Assembly: GCA_023406915.1 (NCBI GenBank)
Contig: JAEXTR010000346.1
Span: forward strand, 1 to 15,527
Direction: 5' to 3'
DNA from: Bacteroidota bacterium
GTDB lineage: Bacteria; Bacteroidota; Ignavibacteria; Ignavibacteriales; Ignavibacteriaceae
DNA: 15,527 bases
Shown one piece after another: positions 6,978-14,802 of the stretch. A program made the position numbers and the translations under genes. The notes beneath the pieces were generated by a model. It was not told the DNA's origin and made no database searches. It worked only from the letters and a program-made list of their open reading frames with translations. The number at the start of each line of letters is the position of its first letter. The stretch's first letter is position 1.

Positions 6978-8560
6978 CTTTCAGGTATGCCCTGCTGTTA
7001 TTGTTTGTTGCGTTGATTTCATTGCATGCACAAACCGACCCTGTCCCGGGTGAAGTGACATACCTTTCTTCAAAAAATATTTATGTTCGGTTTCCCTCAA
7101 CAGTGGGTATCAATCCGGGTGATACGCTCTTTTTCAGAAAGTCAGTTGATGCTTACACTCCGGCTGTAAAAGTGGAATACCTCTCCTCTGTTTCAGTAGC
7201 TGCCGTTCGATTGGTACAGGATATCAAAAAAGGGGATACGCTGTTTGCCTATAGGAAATCAGTACCTGTTGTGGATAAAGGAACGTCGGGAAAAGATACT
7301 TCCTCCTTGGTTCATACAGATACCGTCGTCAGCACTACTCCTGTAATCCGTTCCTTACCCATGATTTCGGAAACACGGGGCAGGGTTTCACTCTACTCCA
7401 GTTCACTGATTACGAATAATGGAACAGATCGTCAGCGCTGGAAGACCCGGCTTACACTTTTTTCACGGGATATATTCAGCAGTGGTTTCAACTTCGATGC
7501 CTATGGTGTGTCCACATTTCGTCCTGAATTGTGGAATGAAGTCACACAAAGTCTGGGAAACGGAGTAAGACTCTATACGCTTTCTGTTGACGGAAAGATT
7601 GCAGAAAACATTCATGTAACAGCAGGCAGACATATCCGGAAAGAGATAGTCAATGCCGGAGCCGCGGACGGTGTTACTGTGGTGTATGAAGCTAAAGAAA
7701 TAACGGCAGGATTGACCGCTGGATTCATGCCACATGAAGGGGATTACGGTTTTACTGTCAACCGCCCCCGGTTTGGTGCATTTGTCTCAAGGGAAGACAG
7801 TGCCATCATGAATAACAGTATCGGTTTTATAGAGCAGCGCCTGAAGTCAAAGACCGACAGAAGATTTCTCTATTTTCAGCATACCGGGGCGTACCTTCCC
7901 AATACTTCAGTGTTCGCCTCGCTTGAAGCTGACCTGTTTGAGAATATCAATGAACCAAAAAGTACATTCTCACTTACCGGGTTATATATCAGTGTTACCC
8001 AGCGTCCGTTTTCAGGATTTCACTGGTCTGCATCCTATGATGAAAGAAAGCAGGTTGTTTACTATGAAACGTACCGCAGCTACCCTGAAGCGCTTTTTCA
8101 TCAGAGTATAAGGCGGGGTATCCGGTTAGGCGCAACCTGGCGTGTGCTTCCTGCGGTGAGTGTGTATGGATCATTCGGACATCGTTTCAGGAAAGGTGAT
8201 CCGTCACCCGCAAACAGCTTTCAGTCGGGATTGCAACTCAGGCAGATTGGCATCCCCGGTGATGGAACAGCAAACATTGAGTTCCAGCACACCGCATCAT
8301 CATTTATAAAAGGCGATATGCTCTCTGGCTCGGTACGCGGGTATTGGGGTGAAAGCGCTGACTGGGGGGCTGGATATAAGTTTTACAGGTTCTTTTCGCT
8401 TTATGGATCAGATGAATACCGGCAGCAGCATTCTTTCTTTGCGGAGAGCTCTGTTCCGCTGTGGGGTGAGTTGCTGATCTCTCTCCAGTATGAACTCTAT
8501 CTGCTTGATGGTGTGACTGATCAGAATGTCTATGCAGGTCTAAGCTACCGTTTCAGGTAA
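6974..8560 (+). CDS. Outer-membrane beta-barrel protein of the cytochrome operon
   Basis: A 528-residue protein with a signal peptide (about residues 1-19, ending LHAQ). Residues 24-95 form a small beta domain with two GDTLF motifs (INPGDTLFF and IKKGDTLFA), resembling FlgT-type or SH3-like domains. A Thr/Ser-rich linker follows (about 95-130), then from about 135 a long run of alternating polar and aromatic strands that ends in YAGLSYRFR, typical of barrel C-termini. No CxxCH motif is present. By analogy with porin-cytochrome conduits such as MtrAB or PioAB, the barrel may hold a multiheme protein in the outer membrane, but I see no specific MtrB signature. It is the last gene of the operon, overlaps the 16-heme gene by 4 bases, and is followed by a hairpin. 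Confidence 0.8.
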   Translation: MTFRYALLLLFVALISLHAQTDPVPGEVTYLSSKNIYVRFPSTVGINPGDTLFFRKSVDAYTPAVKVEYLSSVSVAAVRLVQDIKKGDTLFAYRKSVPVVDKGTSGKDTSSLVHTDTVVSTTPVIRSLPMISETRGRVSLYSSSLITNNGTDRQRWKTRLTLFSRDIFSSGFNFDAYGVSTFRPELWNEVTQSLGNGVRLYTLSVDGKIAENIHVTAGRHIRKEIVNAGAADGVTVVYEAKEITAGLTAGFMPHEGDYGFTVNRPRFGAFVSREDSAIMNNSIGFIEQRLKSKTDRRFLYFQHTGAYLPNTSVFASLEADLFENINEPKSTFSLTGLYISVTQRPFSGFHWSASYDERKQVVYYETYRSYPEALFHQSIRRGIRLGATWRVLPAVSVYGSFGHRFRKGDPSPANSFQSGLQLRQIGIPGDGTANIEFQHTASSFIKGDMLSGSVRGYWGESADWGAGYKFYRFFSLYGSDEYRQQHSFFAESSVPLWGELLISLQYELYLLDGVTDQNVYAGLSYRFR

Positions 8561-8574
8561 CCATTTTTATTGAG

Positions 8575-8600
8575 GCGGCACCTCTGATGTGAGGTGCCGC
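8575..8600. terminator. Perfect hairpin between convergent genes, probable terminator
   Basis: GCGGCACCTC (8575-8584) and GAGGTGCCGC (8591-8600) form a perfect 10-bp stem with a 6-base loop, between the barrel gene and the convergent DUF1460 gene. The flanks are AT-rich but neither side has a clean T run, so termination may be weak or need extra factors. Confidence 0.65.
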
Positions 8601-8618
8601 TAAAATATTTATAAAGGT

Positions 8619-9692
8619 TTACTGTCCGTAAATGATCGTTTTTGGTGCGCGCTCACCATCAATCTTTTTTAGATTCTCCATGGCGTTATCCTGCAAGCGA
8701 TAAAAACGGAATCCATAGAAGTACGGTTTCTTTGACTTCAGCTTCTTTTCATCAGGATGCCGCTTCCCGTCATTTTGGGCTCTCAGTTGCTCATTCTCTT
8801 TCCTGATTACTTCATTCTCTTCATCAATGAGGCGGTTTTCAGTTTCACGCTTTTTACTAAGCGCAAGAGATTCCTCCATGTATGAAAGCACTGTCTGTAT
8901 CTTTACCTGGGGATCGGTTGAGTGTATCAGGTTTACGGTACCATCATTCTCAACGGAGATAATACCCGTGTGTCCTACATACACATTATCGGGGGATGAA
9001 CCGCGAACCACATTCACAAAGTCACCACTCTTCAGACCCTTGATAGCTTCCTGTACTTCAGAGGCAGGAATGTATTCCCAGTCAAGTTTCTGCACAGGGA
9101 TGTCCTGACCAATCTTATGCTGTTTGAAAAATGCAGCACGGTTGATATGGGATTGCACGGGTTTTACTTTACTGCCAACCAGTTCCTGATCGATATTCTT
9201 CACCAGCCAGTCATTGTTGACCGTCCAGTCTGCCTCTGTATAATGGTTTCGCGTCAGCATGCCGATCTCACCATTCTTGTAACGGATCCTTTGTAGCATC
9301 GAAAAGAACATCTTCCAGTTGCTTGACAATGCCATTGCGTATGTATGCTCACAGAACACCACGCAATCGCTCTCACTCAGATTAAATAATGGCTGGGGAT
9401 CATAAATCTCAAACGGGTACTCGCCCAGCAGGTACATATTGTATGGTTGATTGAGATTCTGTTTCGCGATTTTGATGATACGCTTTCTCAGGTCGGGTTC
9501 TGTGCGCTGAAGATATCCGATGTAGGCATCAAGCTCGGCGTGGTTCATCTCATAGATTCTTGCGCTTTCAAGCTGACGAAGTTCAACATCGGTGAAGGTC
9601 TTTTTTTCTTCACGATTTATTGCAGTATCGGAGGAGCATCCGGCTGCAAGCAGGGCAGCGAAAAGAAGAAGAGCAGTGATGCATTGTTTCAT
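8619..9692 (-). CDS. DUF1460-type lipoprotein (NlpC/P60-like amidase superfamily)
   Basis: A 357-residue lipoprotein: signal peptide MKQCITALLLFAALLAAGC with lipid-acceptor Cys19. The body matches the DUF1460 (amidase-like) pattern: SESDCVVFCEH with the probable nucleophile C110, then the RYKNG and HYTEADW region (about 138-156), and VGHTGI with H241 as probable catalytic His, followed by HSTDP. Members are related to peptidoglycan-cleaving NlpC/P60 cysteine peptidases, so a cell-wall turnover role in the periplasm is likely but not proven. A Lys/Glu-rich coiled coil (about 279-307) sits before the last strands (YGFRFYRL) and looks like an insertion. I chose the ATG whose product has the lipobox next to it and AGGA 5 bases upstream; a start at 9740 would add 16 residues in front of the signal peptide. 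It is transcribed alone, divergent from the HD gene. Confidence 0.8.
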   Translation of the reverse strand: MKQCITALLLFAALLAAGCSSDTAINREEKKTFTDVELRQLESARIYEMNHAELDAYIGYLQRTEPDLRKRIIKIAKQNLNQPYNMYLLGEYPFEIYDPQPLFNLSESDCVVFCEHTYAMALSSNWKMFFSMLQRIRYKNGEIGMLTRNHYTEADWTVNNDWLVKNIDQELVGSKVKPVQSHINRAAFFKQHKIGQDIPVQKLDWEYIPASEVQEAIKGLKSGDFVNVVRGSSPDNVYVGHTGIISVENDGTVNLIHSTDPQVKIQTVLSYMEESLALSKKRETENRLIDEENEVIRKENEQLRAQNDGKRHPDEKKLKSKKPYFYGFRFYRLQDNAMENLKKIDGERAPKTIIYGQ

Positions 9693-9777
9693 GGGGATCC
9701 TTGTGATTATTCTGATGAATCGATGATACAAATTTCTCAAAAAATCTCTAATTTCTATCTACATTTTTAGATGATTT

Positions 9778-10938
9778 ATGAGTCGTATACTAGAGCGTAC
9801 TGAAGAGTTTGTTCAGCGAATTTTCTCTGAAAAGATTGATACCCGATACACCTACCATAACTTGCAGCATACAAGGGATGTGGTGGGGTATGTTCGTGAG
9901 ATCGCTGCCGGATCCGGGCTTACGGAGCAGGAATCGCTGCCGTTAGTCTTAGCTGCCTGGTTTCATGATACCGGGTTTACCGTATCGTATGAAAACCACG
10001 AAGCTGAGAGTGCGCGGATTGCAGTGGATTTTTTGACCGCAGAGGGCTCTACTCCTGAACTGGTCAGTCAGGTGGAAGCCGCGATCCTTGCCACACAAAG
10101 CGGATCGGAACCAGTGACTATTGGTGAAAAAATCTTGAAAGATGCCGATAAGTTTCATACTGGCAAAAAGGGTTATAAAAAACGGCTCGCAGCTCTGCGC
10201 GAAGAATGGAAGCTGGTACTGGGGAAAACATACCCCGATGCCGAATGGTACCGGATGAATCTTGAGTACCTGAATGGGGTACAATACCATACACCCTATG
10301 TGCAACAGCAGGCGCACGAAAGGCGTCAGCGGAATATTGAAAACCTGCTGGAACTTGCCGGGGCACCACCTGGGAACGCACAGTATGAACCGTTAAAGGG
10401 GGAGGATAAAAGGAAAACCCCTGATCGCGGAATAGAAACGGTGTTTCGCACAACATCCAAGAACCATCTTGACCTGAGTGCCATGGCAGATAATAAAGCG
10501 AACCTGATGATCAGTGTGAATGCCATTATTATTTCAATCACGCTTTCGATGCTTTTCAGCCAGTTGGAGCTCCATCAGCATTTGGTGATCCCAACAGTTA
10601 TATTGATCGCAGTCTGTCTTGCCACTATGATTTTTGCAATTCTAGCTACCCGGCCCAAAATAACAAAGGGCTACCTGACCCGGGAAGACATTGACAAAAA
10701 GAGGGGGAATCTCCTCTTCTTTGGCAACTTTTATCGTATGCCCCTTCAGGATTATGAGTATGGTATGCGTGAACTGATGAAGGATGGTGAATACCTGTAT
10801 GGCAGTATGATCCGTGATGTCTATTATCTGGGATTGGTGCTCGAGAAAAAGTACCGGTATCTCCGGATCAGTTATGATATCTTCGTATTCGGACTGGTCA
10901 TCGTAGTTGCTGCATTTTTAATAGCACTGGCTTTTTAG
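9778..10938 (+). CDS. HD-domain phosphohydrolase fused to a Pycsar-effector-like (PycTM) membrane domain
   Basis: A 386-residue protein. The N-terminal half (about 5-195) is an HD metal-dependent phosphohydrolase with H31, H63-D64 and D124 (KDAD) as metal ligands, plus H27 and H74 nearby; such domains often hydrolyse nucleotides or cyclic nucleotides. The C-terminal half (about 220-386) matches the PycTM family: ADNKANLMISVNAIIIS at 237-253 leads into a helix pair (about 243-262 and 268-291), and a last helix sits at 366-386. In Pycsar defence, PycTM effectors respond to cyclic CMP or UMP made by a PycC cyclase and damage the membrane; no cyclase is found in this window. HD-PycTM proteins without a cyclase are, from memory, common in Bacteroidota, so a housekeeping signalling role is equally possible. 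There is no clear ribosome binding site. The sixA-like gene follows 7 bases later. Confidence 0.88.
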   Translation: MSRILERTEEFVQRIFSEKIDTRYTYHNLQHTRDVVGYVREIAAGSGLTEQESLPLVLAAWFHDTGFTVSYENHEAESARIAVDFLTAEGSTPELVSQVEAAILATQSGSEPVTIGEKILKDADKFHTGKKGYKKRLAALREEWKLVLGKTYPDAEWYRMNLEYLNGVQYHTPYVQQQAHERRQRNIENLLELAGAPPGNAQYEPLKGEDKRKTPDRGIETVFRTTSKNHLDLSAMADNKANLMISVNAIIISITLSMLFSQLELHQHLVIPTVILIAVCLATMIFAILATRPKITKGYLTREDIDKKRGNLLFFGNFYRMPLQDYEYGMRELMKDGEYLYGSMIRDVYYLGLVLEKKYRYLRISYDIFVFGLVIVVAAFLIALAF

Positions 10939-10945
10939 GAGAGTT

Positions 10946-11446
10946 ATGAAAACACTGTATCTTGTGCGTCATGCAAAATCGAGCTGGAAGCATGAGGGTT
11001 TATCTGATTTTGAAAGACCGTTGAATGCGCGGGGCAGACACGATGCACCTGCTATGGGTGAATTGATGGTGGAAAAAGGTTGTGTCCCTGAGCTGATCTA
11101 TTCCAGTCCTGCAACACGCGCCATCACAACCGCCAGATTAATGGCAGAGGCAATGAATATACCCGTGCATGAAGTTTCTGTTGTCTCATACCTTTACGAA
11201 GCAATGAGGGATGATTATCTCGATCTGATCTATACGCTGCCCGATACTGCATCTGCTGTTATGATCGTGGGGCACAACCCAACTACCACAGTGATAGCAG
11301 AATACCTCACCGATGAAGACATCCGCGATGTACCCACTTGTGGGATTGTTTCGATACAGTTTGATTGTGATGCCTGGACGAAAATTCGTTTCAAGGGGGG
11401 GAAGATGCTCTTCTTTGAATACCCGAAGCTTCATCATTCGGATTAA
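10946..11446 (+). CDS. sixA: SixA-type phosphohistidine phosphatase
   Basis: A 166-residue protein of the histidine phosphatase superfamily. LVRHAKSSW at 6-14 holds the RHG-type core with R8 and nucleophile H9, SSPATRA at 53-59 supplies another phosphate-binding Arg, and VGHNP at 108-112 holds the second catalytic His, H110. Length and the RHAKSSW form fit SixA, which removes phosphate from histidine on phosphotransfer proteins; the substrate here is unknown. It is a soluble cytoplasmic protein. AGGAGAG just before the ATG is a good ribosome binding site, and the 7-base gap makes co-transcription with the HD-PycTM gene likely. A terminator follows directly. Confidence 0.88.
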   Translation: MKTLYLVRHAKSSWKHEGLSDFERPLNARGRHDAPAMGELMVEKGCVPELIYSSPATRAITTARLMAEAMNIPVHEVSVVSYLYEAMRDDYLDLIYTLPDTASAVMIVGHNPTTTVIAEYLTDEDIRDVPTCGIVSIQFDCDAWTKIRFKGGKMLFFEYPKLHHSD

Positions 11447-11449
11447 AAT

Positions 11450-11488
11450 AAATCCCCTGACCCGGTAAAAGGCAGGGGATTTGTTTTT
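11450..11488 (+). terminator. Rho-independent terminator, probably bidirectional
   Basis: AAATCCCCTG (11450-11459) pairs perfectly with CAGGGGATTT (11473-11482) across a 13-base loop, followed by TTTGTTTTT. It ends the HD-PycTM/sixA unit. On the other strand the stem is followed by TATTTTAA, so it can also serve the convergent Yip1-like gene. Confidence 0.85.
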
Positions 11489-11512
11489 GAAACATTCCTG
11501 TGAGGGTGCGGA

Positions 11513-12304
11513 TCAGAACCCGCCCATGCCCGGGAAGGCATCCTTAATTGCATACAGTACACCCATCAGTACAATCCACAATCCGAATACGGTAATGCGG
11601 TAGCGATACTTCGGTGCACCGGCAAACTGTTCCAGTGCAATACCCTTCACCCAGAGAATCCATAATGAAATGAAATCAACAAGGTACAAAAGATAACCGG
11701 TCAGGGTAGTACGCTCAATATTAAAGATTGAAGAGAGTGAGGTATCCAGAACAATTCTGGAAGTGGCAAACGAAATGATCAGGGCAACAAACAATTGAAT
11801 GATGCCGATGTAGTTGATGACGCTGTTGGCAACCATCACGTCCCTGAACTCAAGTGGATCCTGGTATACCACTCGTACAAAGAAATAGAGAACCCCGGCA
11901 ACAATAAAGAATCCGATAAAACCCATGGCGAATACGGAAATTACCGTGATAACATGGTAGATCGGTGTGCCGATAAATTGCAGCTGCTGTTCCAGCTGTT
12001 CGGTGCGCTGCTGTTTTTCAGCCTGTGAAATTTCTTCCTTTTCCAGCTGTTCCAGTGCAGCTTTTCTTGCCTTTGACTTCACATCCTGAACAAGGTCCGG
12101 ATTACTGAAGTGAACAATCTGTGTGACGCCAAAAATCAACAGATACAGCACGAGCGGGAGGAGCCAGTCGGCAGTAGTTTTCCTTTGCAGCTTATACTTT
12201 GCAAAAAACTGCGACGGCGCTTCCGAGATTACTCCAACAACCTTATCGGTAAAGGACATTTCCTCTACTGGTTCCGGTTCAGGTAAAGAGTTCTGTTCTT
12301 CCAT
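11513..12304 (-). CDS. Yip1-like multi-helix membrane protein
   Basis: A 263-residue protein with a Glu/Pro-rich cytoplasmic N-terminus and about five hydrophobic segments (about 48-65, 117-145, 158-180, 203-222 and 234-255). Between the first two lies a charged, Glu/Gln-rich helical stretch (about 78-110, LEQLEKEEISQAEKQQ). The pattern FRDVMVANSVINYIGIIQLF in the third segment and the late WVKGIALEQ are typical, in my reading, of the bacterial Yip1/YIP1 membrane family; the function of these bacterial members is not established. I chose the ATG at 12304, which has GAGAAAG 8 bases upstream; an ATG at 12325 in the same frame would add seven residues but has no binding site. It is convergent with sixA and probably transcribed alone. 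Confidence 0.75.
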   Translation of the reverse strand: MEEQNSLPEPEPVEEMSFTDKVVGVISEAPSQFFAKYKLQRKTTADWLLPLVLYLLIFGVTQIVHFSNPDLVQDVKSKARKAALEQLEKEEISQAEKQQRTEQLEQQLQFIGTPIYHVITVISVFAMGFIGFFIVAGVLYFFVRVVYQDPLEFRDVMVANSVINYIGIIQLFVALIISFATSRIVLDTSLSSIFNIERTTLTGYLLYLVDFISLWILWVKGIALEQFAGAPKYRYRITVFGLWIVLMGVLYAIKDAFPGMGGF

Positions 12305-12560
12305 AGTGATCTTTCTCTCATACATTTAGGGTAATTTGAACTTAAAACTTACGAAAAAAAATCCATTTCCACCGGATTGCAACGGAATTGTGAAAAACAG
12401 GGATAAAGCCCCCTCCGTGACCTAAACCGGCTAAGGTATAATTTGGATGGAATTTTTGACTCTTTACCAATCAGGATCGAGAACCTCCTGATCATAATAC
12501 TTTAAAAGATCACCAAAAAAAGTCTCTTAAACCGAGTCATTTGCGGTGAATATGAGTAGG

Positions 12561-12590
12561 CGTCCCCCGAAGGGGTACCATATTTATAGG
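12561..12590. repeat. GAAGG-containing intergenic repeat, copy 1
   Basis: CGTCCCCCGAAGGGGTACC followed by ATATTTATAGG. The core CCCC-CGAA-GGGG can fold into a 4-bp stem with a tetraloop. A related copy begins 53 bases later. From memory, similar GAAGGGG...CATATTTATAG elements occur between genes in Bacteroidota; I cannot verify that here. Confidence 0.55.
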
Positions 12591-12613
12591 ACAAACGGAT
12601 AAGAGAGAATACC

Positions 12614-12642
12614 CGACCCCGAAGGTGGTCGCATATCTATGC
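12614..12642. repeat. GAAGG-containing intergenic repeat, copy 2
   Basis: CGACCCCGAAGGTGGTC followed by GCATATCTATGC, aligned with copy 1 at roughly three quarters of positions. GACC at the left pairs with GGTC at the right and inner CC with GG around GAA (one bulged T), so the hairpin is kept although the bases differ, which looks like compensated change. Confidence 0.5.
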
Positions 12643-12783
12643 TTATTCCATCACCATATTACATTTGCCACGAACGTTAAGGTGACCCAAATCACGCAGA
12701 AGAAAAAAACAGATAGTATTTGAAGAAAAATTCCCCTACGTTTCCGCCCTGTGGAAAGTGATTTTAAACCTTTACCCATTATA

Positions 12784-12806
12784 AGTTGTCTGATATTCAG
12801 ATAACT
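12784..12806 (+). promoter_or_regulatory. Inverted repeat in the leader of the T9SS protein gene
   Basis: AGTTGTCTGA (12784-12793) pairs with TCAGATAACT (12797-12806) around a 3-base loop: ten pairs, one of them G-T. It ends 28 bases before the ATG and about 15 before the AAAGGA ribosome binding site. It may be an operator or a 5' leader hairpin that stabilises the message; nothing in the sequence decides between these. Confidence 0.45.
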
Positions 12807-12834
12807 CAACAATTCAACATAAAGGATAGCATCT

Positions 12835-14736
12835 ATGCGAAGAATACCACTTCTTTTCGCTTTGTTTGTCGTTCTGTGTACTACCGGAATGACAGATCTG
12901 TTTGCTCAGCCGTTCCCACCCCCTCAGTCACCTGTGAATTTCAGGGCAGAGGTTGTGCGCATCAATGGAGCACCAAAAGTTAAACTGTTCTGGCAGAGAC
13001 CACAACACCATAATCCGAATTTCAGGTTTGATATCTACCGGAAACAAGGGGGTATCCAGGATACAGGCACCTTCAATAAGATTAAAACGGGTGTTATCCC
13101 ATTAACGTATCTTGACCTCAGTGTACAAACCGATGTACGGTACAGCTATTTTGTTGCAGAAGTAAATCCACTCGGTGTTACGGCAAACTCTGACACACTG
13201 GAAGTCGTGGCAGCCTTCCCACCACCACCGGTTCCTGCCATCGTCAACGGATTTGTAACCGACGATGTAACTCAAGCAGCAATTGGTCGTGGAACCGTGA
13301 AACTCATTCCCGTACCCCATGGCATGGGTAAAGTGGTTCCGCTTGATTCAAATGGCTACTTCAAAGCACAGGTTTTACCGGGTACATATATGGTACACTT
13401 TTCTGCAATGGGATACCGTTGTGAATACTTTGACAACGCCGCCACTCCTCAGAACGCAACGCAGTTGATTCTGGTTGGTGGTGATTCCATTACCATCAAT
13501 GCTTCGCTTGCAGCACTGGTTCCGCCTGTTGTTCATACATTATCGGGTACCGTAACAGATGCCAGCGGCGCACCGCAACGCGCACGCCTCGAAGTCTTTA
13601 AGGTTAGACTCAATACCTTTAATCACTTCTACCGCGGTACATTTACTGATAGTCTGGGTAATTATTCCGTGCCGGTAAAAGCAGGCGATACTCTCGTCAT
13701 ATTCGCAAAGCCGATGAATCCGCTGCTCCTGCCTGAGTATTATGACAATCAGAAGAGTTTCCAGACTGCAAACAGAATACCGGTTAATGGTAATGTAACA
13801 GGAATTAATTTTATACTGGAAGAAAAACCTGTATACCCGAATGGCATAGCTGGTCAGGTGACCGATTCAAACGGTACCGCAGTTATGGCTCATATTGTTG
13901 CTATCCCTAAAAAGGTACTCCCAACTCCCGGAAACAACCACCCAAGACGGTATGCCACCCATACCGATTCACTTGGTAATTATTCGTTCAGCAATCTGGT
14001 GCCACGGGAGTACATCCTCCTTGCACTTCCTGAAAATGGATTCAGACCAACCTACTTCCGGTATGATGGTACCTGTACCATGAATTGGAGACAAGCTGAC
14101 TCTGTCGTGGTTGATTCCGCCACTACCGTTACAGGCATCAACTTCTTCGTGAAGCCGATCAATAATGGTGGTACCCTCGCAGTTTCAGGAAAAGTATTTG
14201 ATGGCAGCGGAGCCCCTGTTTCCGGTGCTATTGTGGTCGCCTATGACCAGGATCAGCAGATTGCCGGCTATGGAATAACCACACTGAACGGCGCCTATAT
14301 GTTTGATGAACTCACAGAAGGGACCTACACTATTGGTGCAGATCTGGCAGGATATCAAAGCTCCTCATCGGTAATGGTTAACCTGAACTATGGAAATCAA
14401 ACCTCAGGCACCGCATCATTTACTCTCTCTCCTGATGGAGTAACCGGCACGGAAGATGCTACTGTTACTATCACCGGATTTGAGTTATCACAAAACTATC
14501 CCAATCCTTTCAATCCCACTACGCGGATAAGCTATCAGGTTATGAAACCTGAACATGTTACCATAAAGGTCTATTCTGTATTGGGTAAGGAAGTGGCAAC
14601 ACTTGTGGATGGATTCCGTCAGCAGGGTGTCTACACCATCGACTTTAATGCACAGGATCTTGCATCGGGTGTCTATTTCTATCAGATGAAGGCAGGAAAC
14701 TTTACTGCTGCAAAGAAACTGACACTGCTCCGGTAA
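12835..14736 (+). CDS. T9SS-exported protein with repeated carboxypeptidase-regulatory-like domains
   Basis: A 633-residue protein: signal peptide 1-25 (ending LFAQ), an Fn3-like domain (about 32-126, with a Pro-rich end AFPPPPVPA), then four beta-sandwich repeats of the carboxypeptidase regulatory (CarboxypepD_reg/SpaA-like) type at about 136-228, 236-329, 337-440 and 449-532. These share the pattern G.VTD..G......V.......TDS.GNYS....PG.Y.....GY. The T9SS sorting domain runs from 549 to 633 (QNYPNPFNPTTRISY...KVYSVLGKEVATL). No enzyme motif is seen, so it is most likely a structural or adhesive protein at the cell surface. The start is supported by the signal peptide and by AAAGGA 8 bases upstream. 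It is transcribed alone, from a long upstream region to a strong terminator. Confidence 0.92.
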   Translation: MRRIPLLFALFVVLCTTGMTDLFAQPFPPPQSPVNFRAEVVRINGAPKVKLFWQRPQHHNPNFRFDIYRKQGGIQDTGTFNKIKTGVIPLTYLDLSVQTDVRYSYFVAEVNPLGVTANSDTLEVVAAFPPPPVPAIVNGFVTDDVTQAAIGRGTVKLIPVPHGMGKVVPLDSNGYFKAQVLPGTYMVHFSAMGYRCEYFDNAATPQNATQLILVGGDSITINASLAALVPPVVHTLSGTVTDASGAPQRARLEVFKVRLNTFNHFYRGTFTDSLGNYSVPVKAGDTLVIFAKPMNPLLLPEYYDNQKSFQTANRIPVNGNVTGINFILEEKPVYPNGIAGQVTDSNGTAVMAHIVAIPKKVLPTPGNNHPRRYATHTDSLGNYSFSNLVPREYILLALPENGFRPTYFRYDGTCTMNWRQADSVVVDSATTVTGINFFVKPINNGGTLAVSGKVFDGSGAPVSGAIVVAYDQDQQIAGYGITTLNGAYMFDELTEGTYTIGADLAGYQSSSSVMVNLNYGNQTSGTASFTLSPDGVTGTEDATVTITGFELSQNYPNPFNPTTRISYQVMKPEHVTIKVYSVLGKEVATLVDGFRQQGVYTIDFNAQDLASGVYFYQMKAGNFTAAKKLTLLR

Positions 14737-14765
14737 TATACCGGTAACAGTATACAATGTATATC

Positions 14766-14802
14766 AATGCTGTCCTCCTCAGCGGGGGACAGCATTTTTT
14801 TT
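14766..14802 (+). terminator. Strong rho-independent terminator
   Basis: AATGCTGTCCTCC (14766-14778) pairs with GGGGGACAGCATT (14784-14796), 13 pairs with one G-T, around a 5-base loop, followed by eight T residues. It ends the T9SS protein gene. The last T residues overlap the stop codon of the convergent ABC ATPase gene, so the two transcripts are divided at this point. Confidence 0.92.

Larger units (their letters stand above)
12305..12834. other. Long non-coding stretch between divergent genes
   Basis: About 530 bases with no convincing gene in any frame. It must hold the promoters of the Yip1-like gene (leftward) and the T9SS protein gene (rightward). Visible structure: a 7-bp inverted repeat ATCAGGA/TCCTGAT (12470-12476 and 12486-12492), two related GAAGG-containing repeats (12561-12590 and 12614-12642), and a leader hairpin at 12784-12806. 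TATAAT at 12437-12442 lacks a matching -35 box. No tRNA or riboswitch that I know was recognised. Confidence 0.7.

Noticed and set aside
9693..9740. Longer N-terminus of the DUF1460 lipoprotein starting at 9740
   Set aside because: It would put 16 mainly basic and hydrophobic residues in front of an otherwise well-formed lipoprotein signal peptide, and the inner ATG has a good ribosome binding site.
9778..11446. A complete Pycsar defence operon
   Set aside because: No uridylate or cytidylate cyclase gene is present on either side; the neighbours are a lipoprotein, SixA and a Yip1-like protein.
12437..12442. TATAAT as a -10 promoter box
   Set aside because: No -35 match at 16-18 bases and no Bacteroidota-type TTTG pair at the expected distance; too weak to call.
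12470..12492. Seven-bp inverted repeat ATCAGGA/TCCTGAT as a terminator
   Set aside because: There is no T run on either side and no gene ends there; mentioned only in the description of the non-coding stretch.
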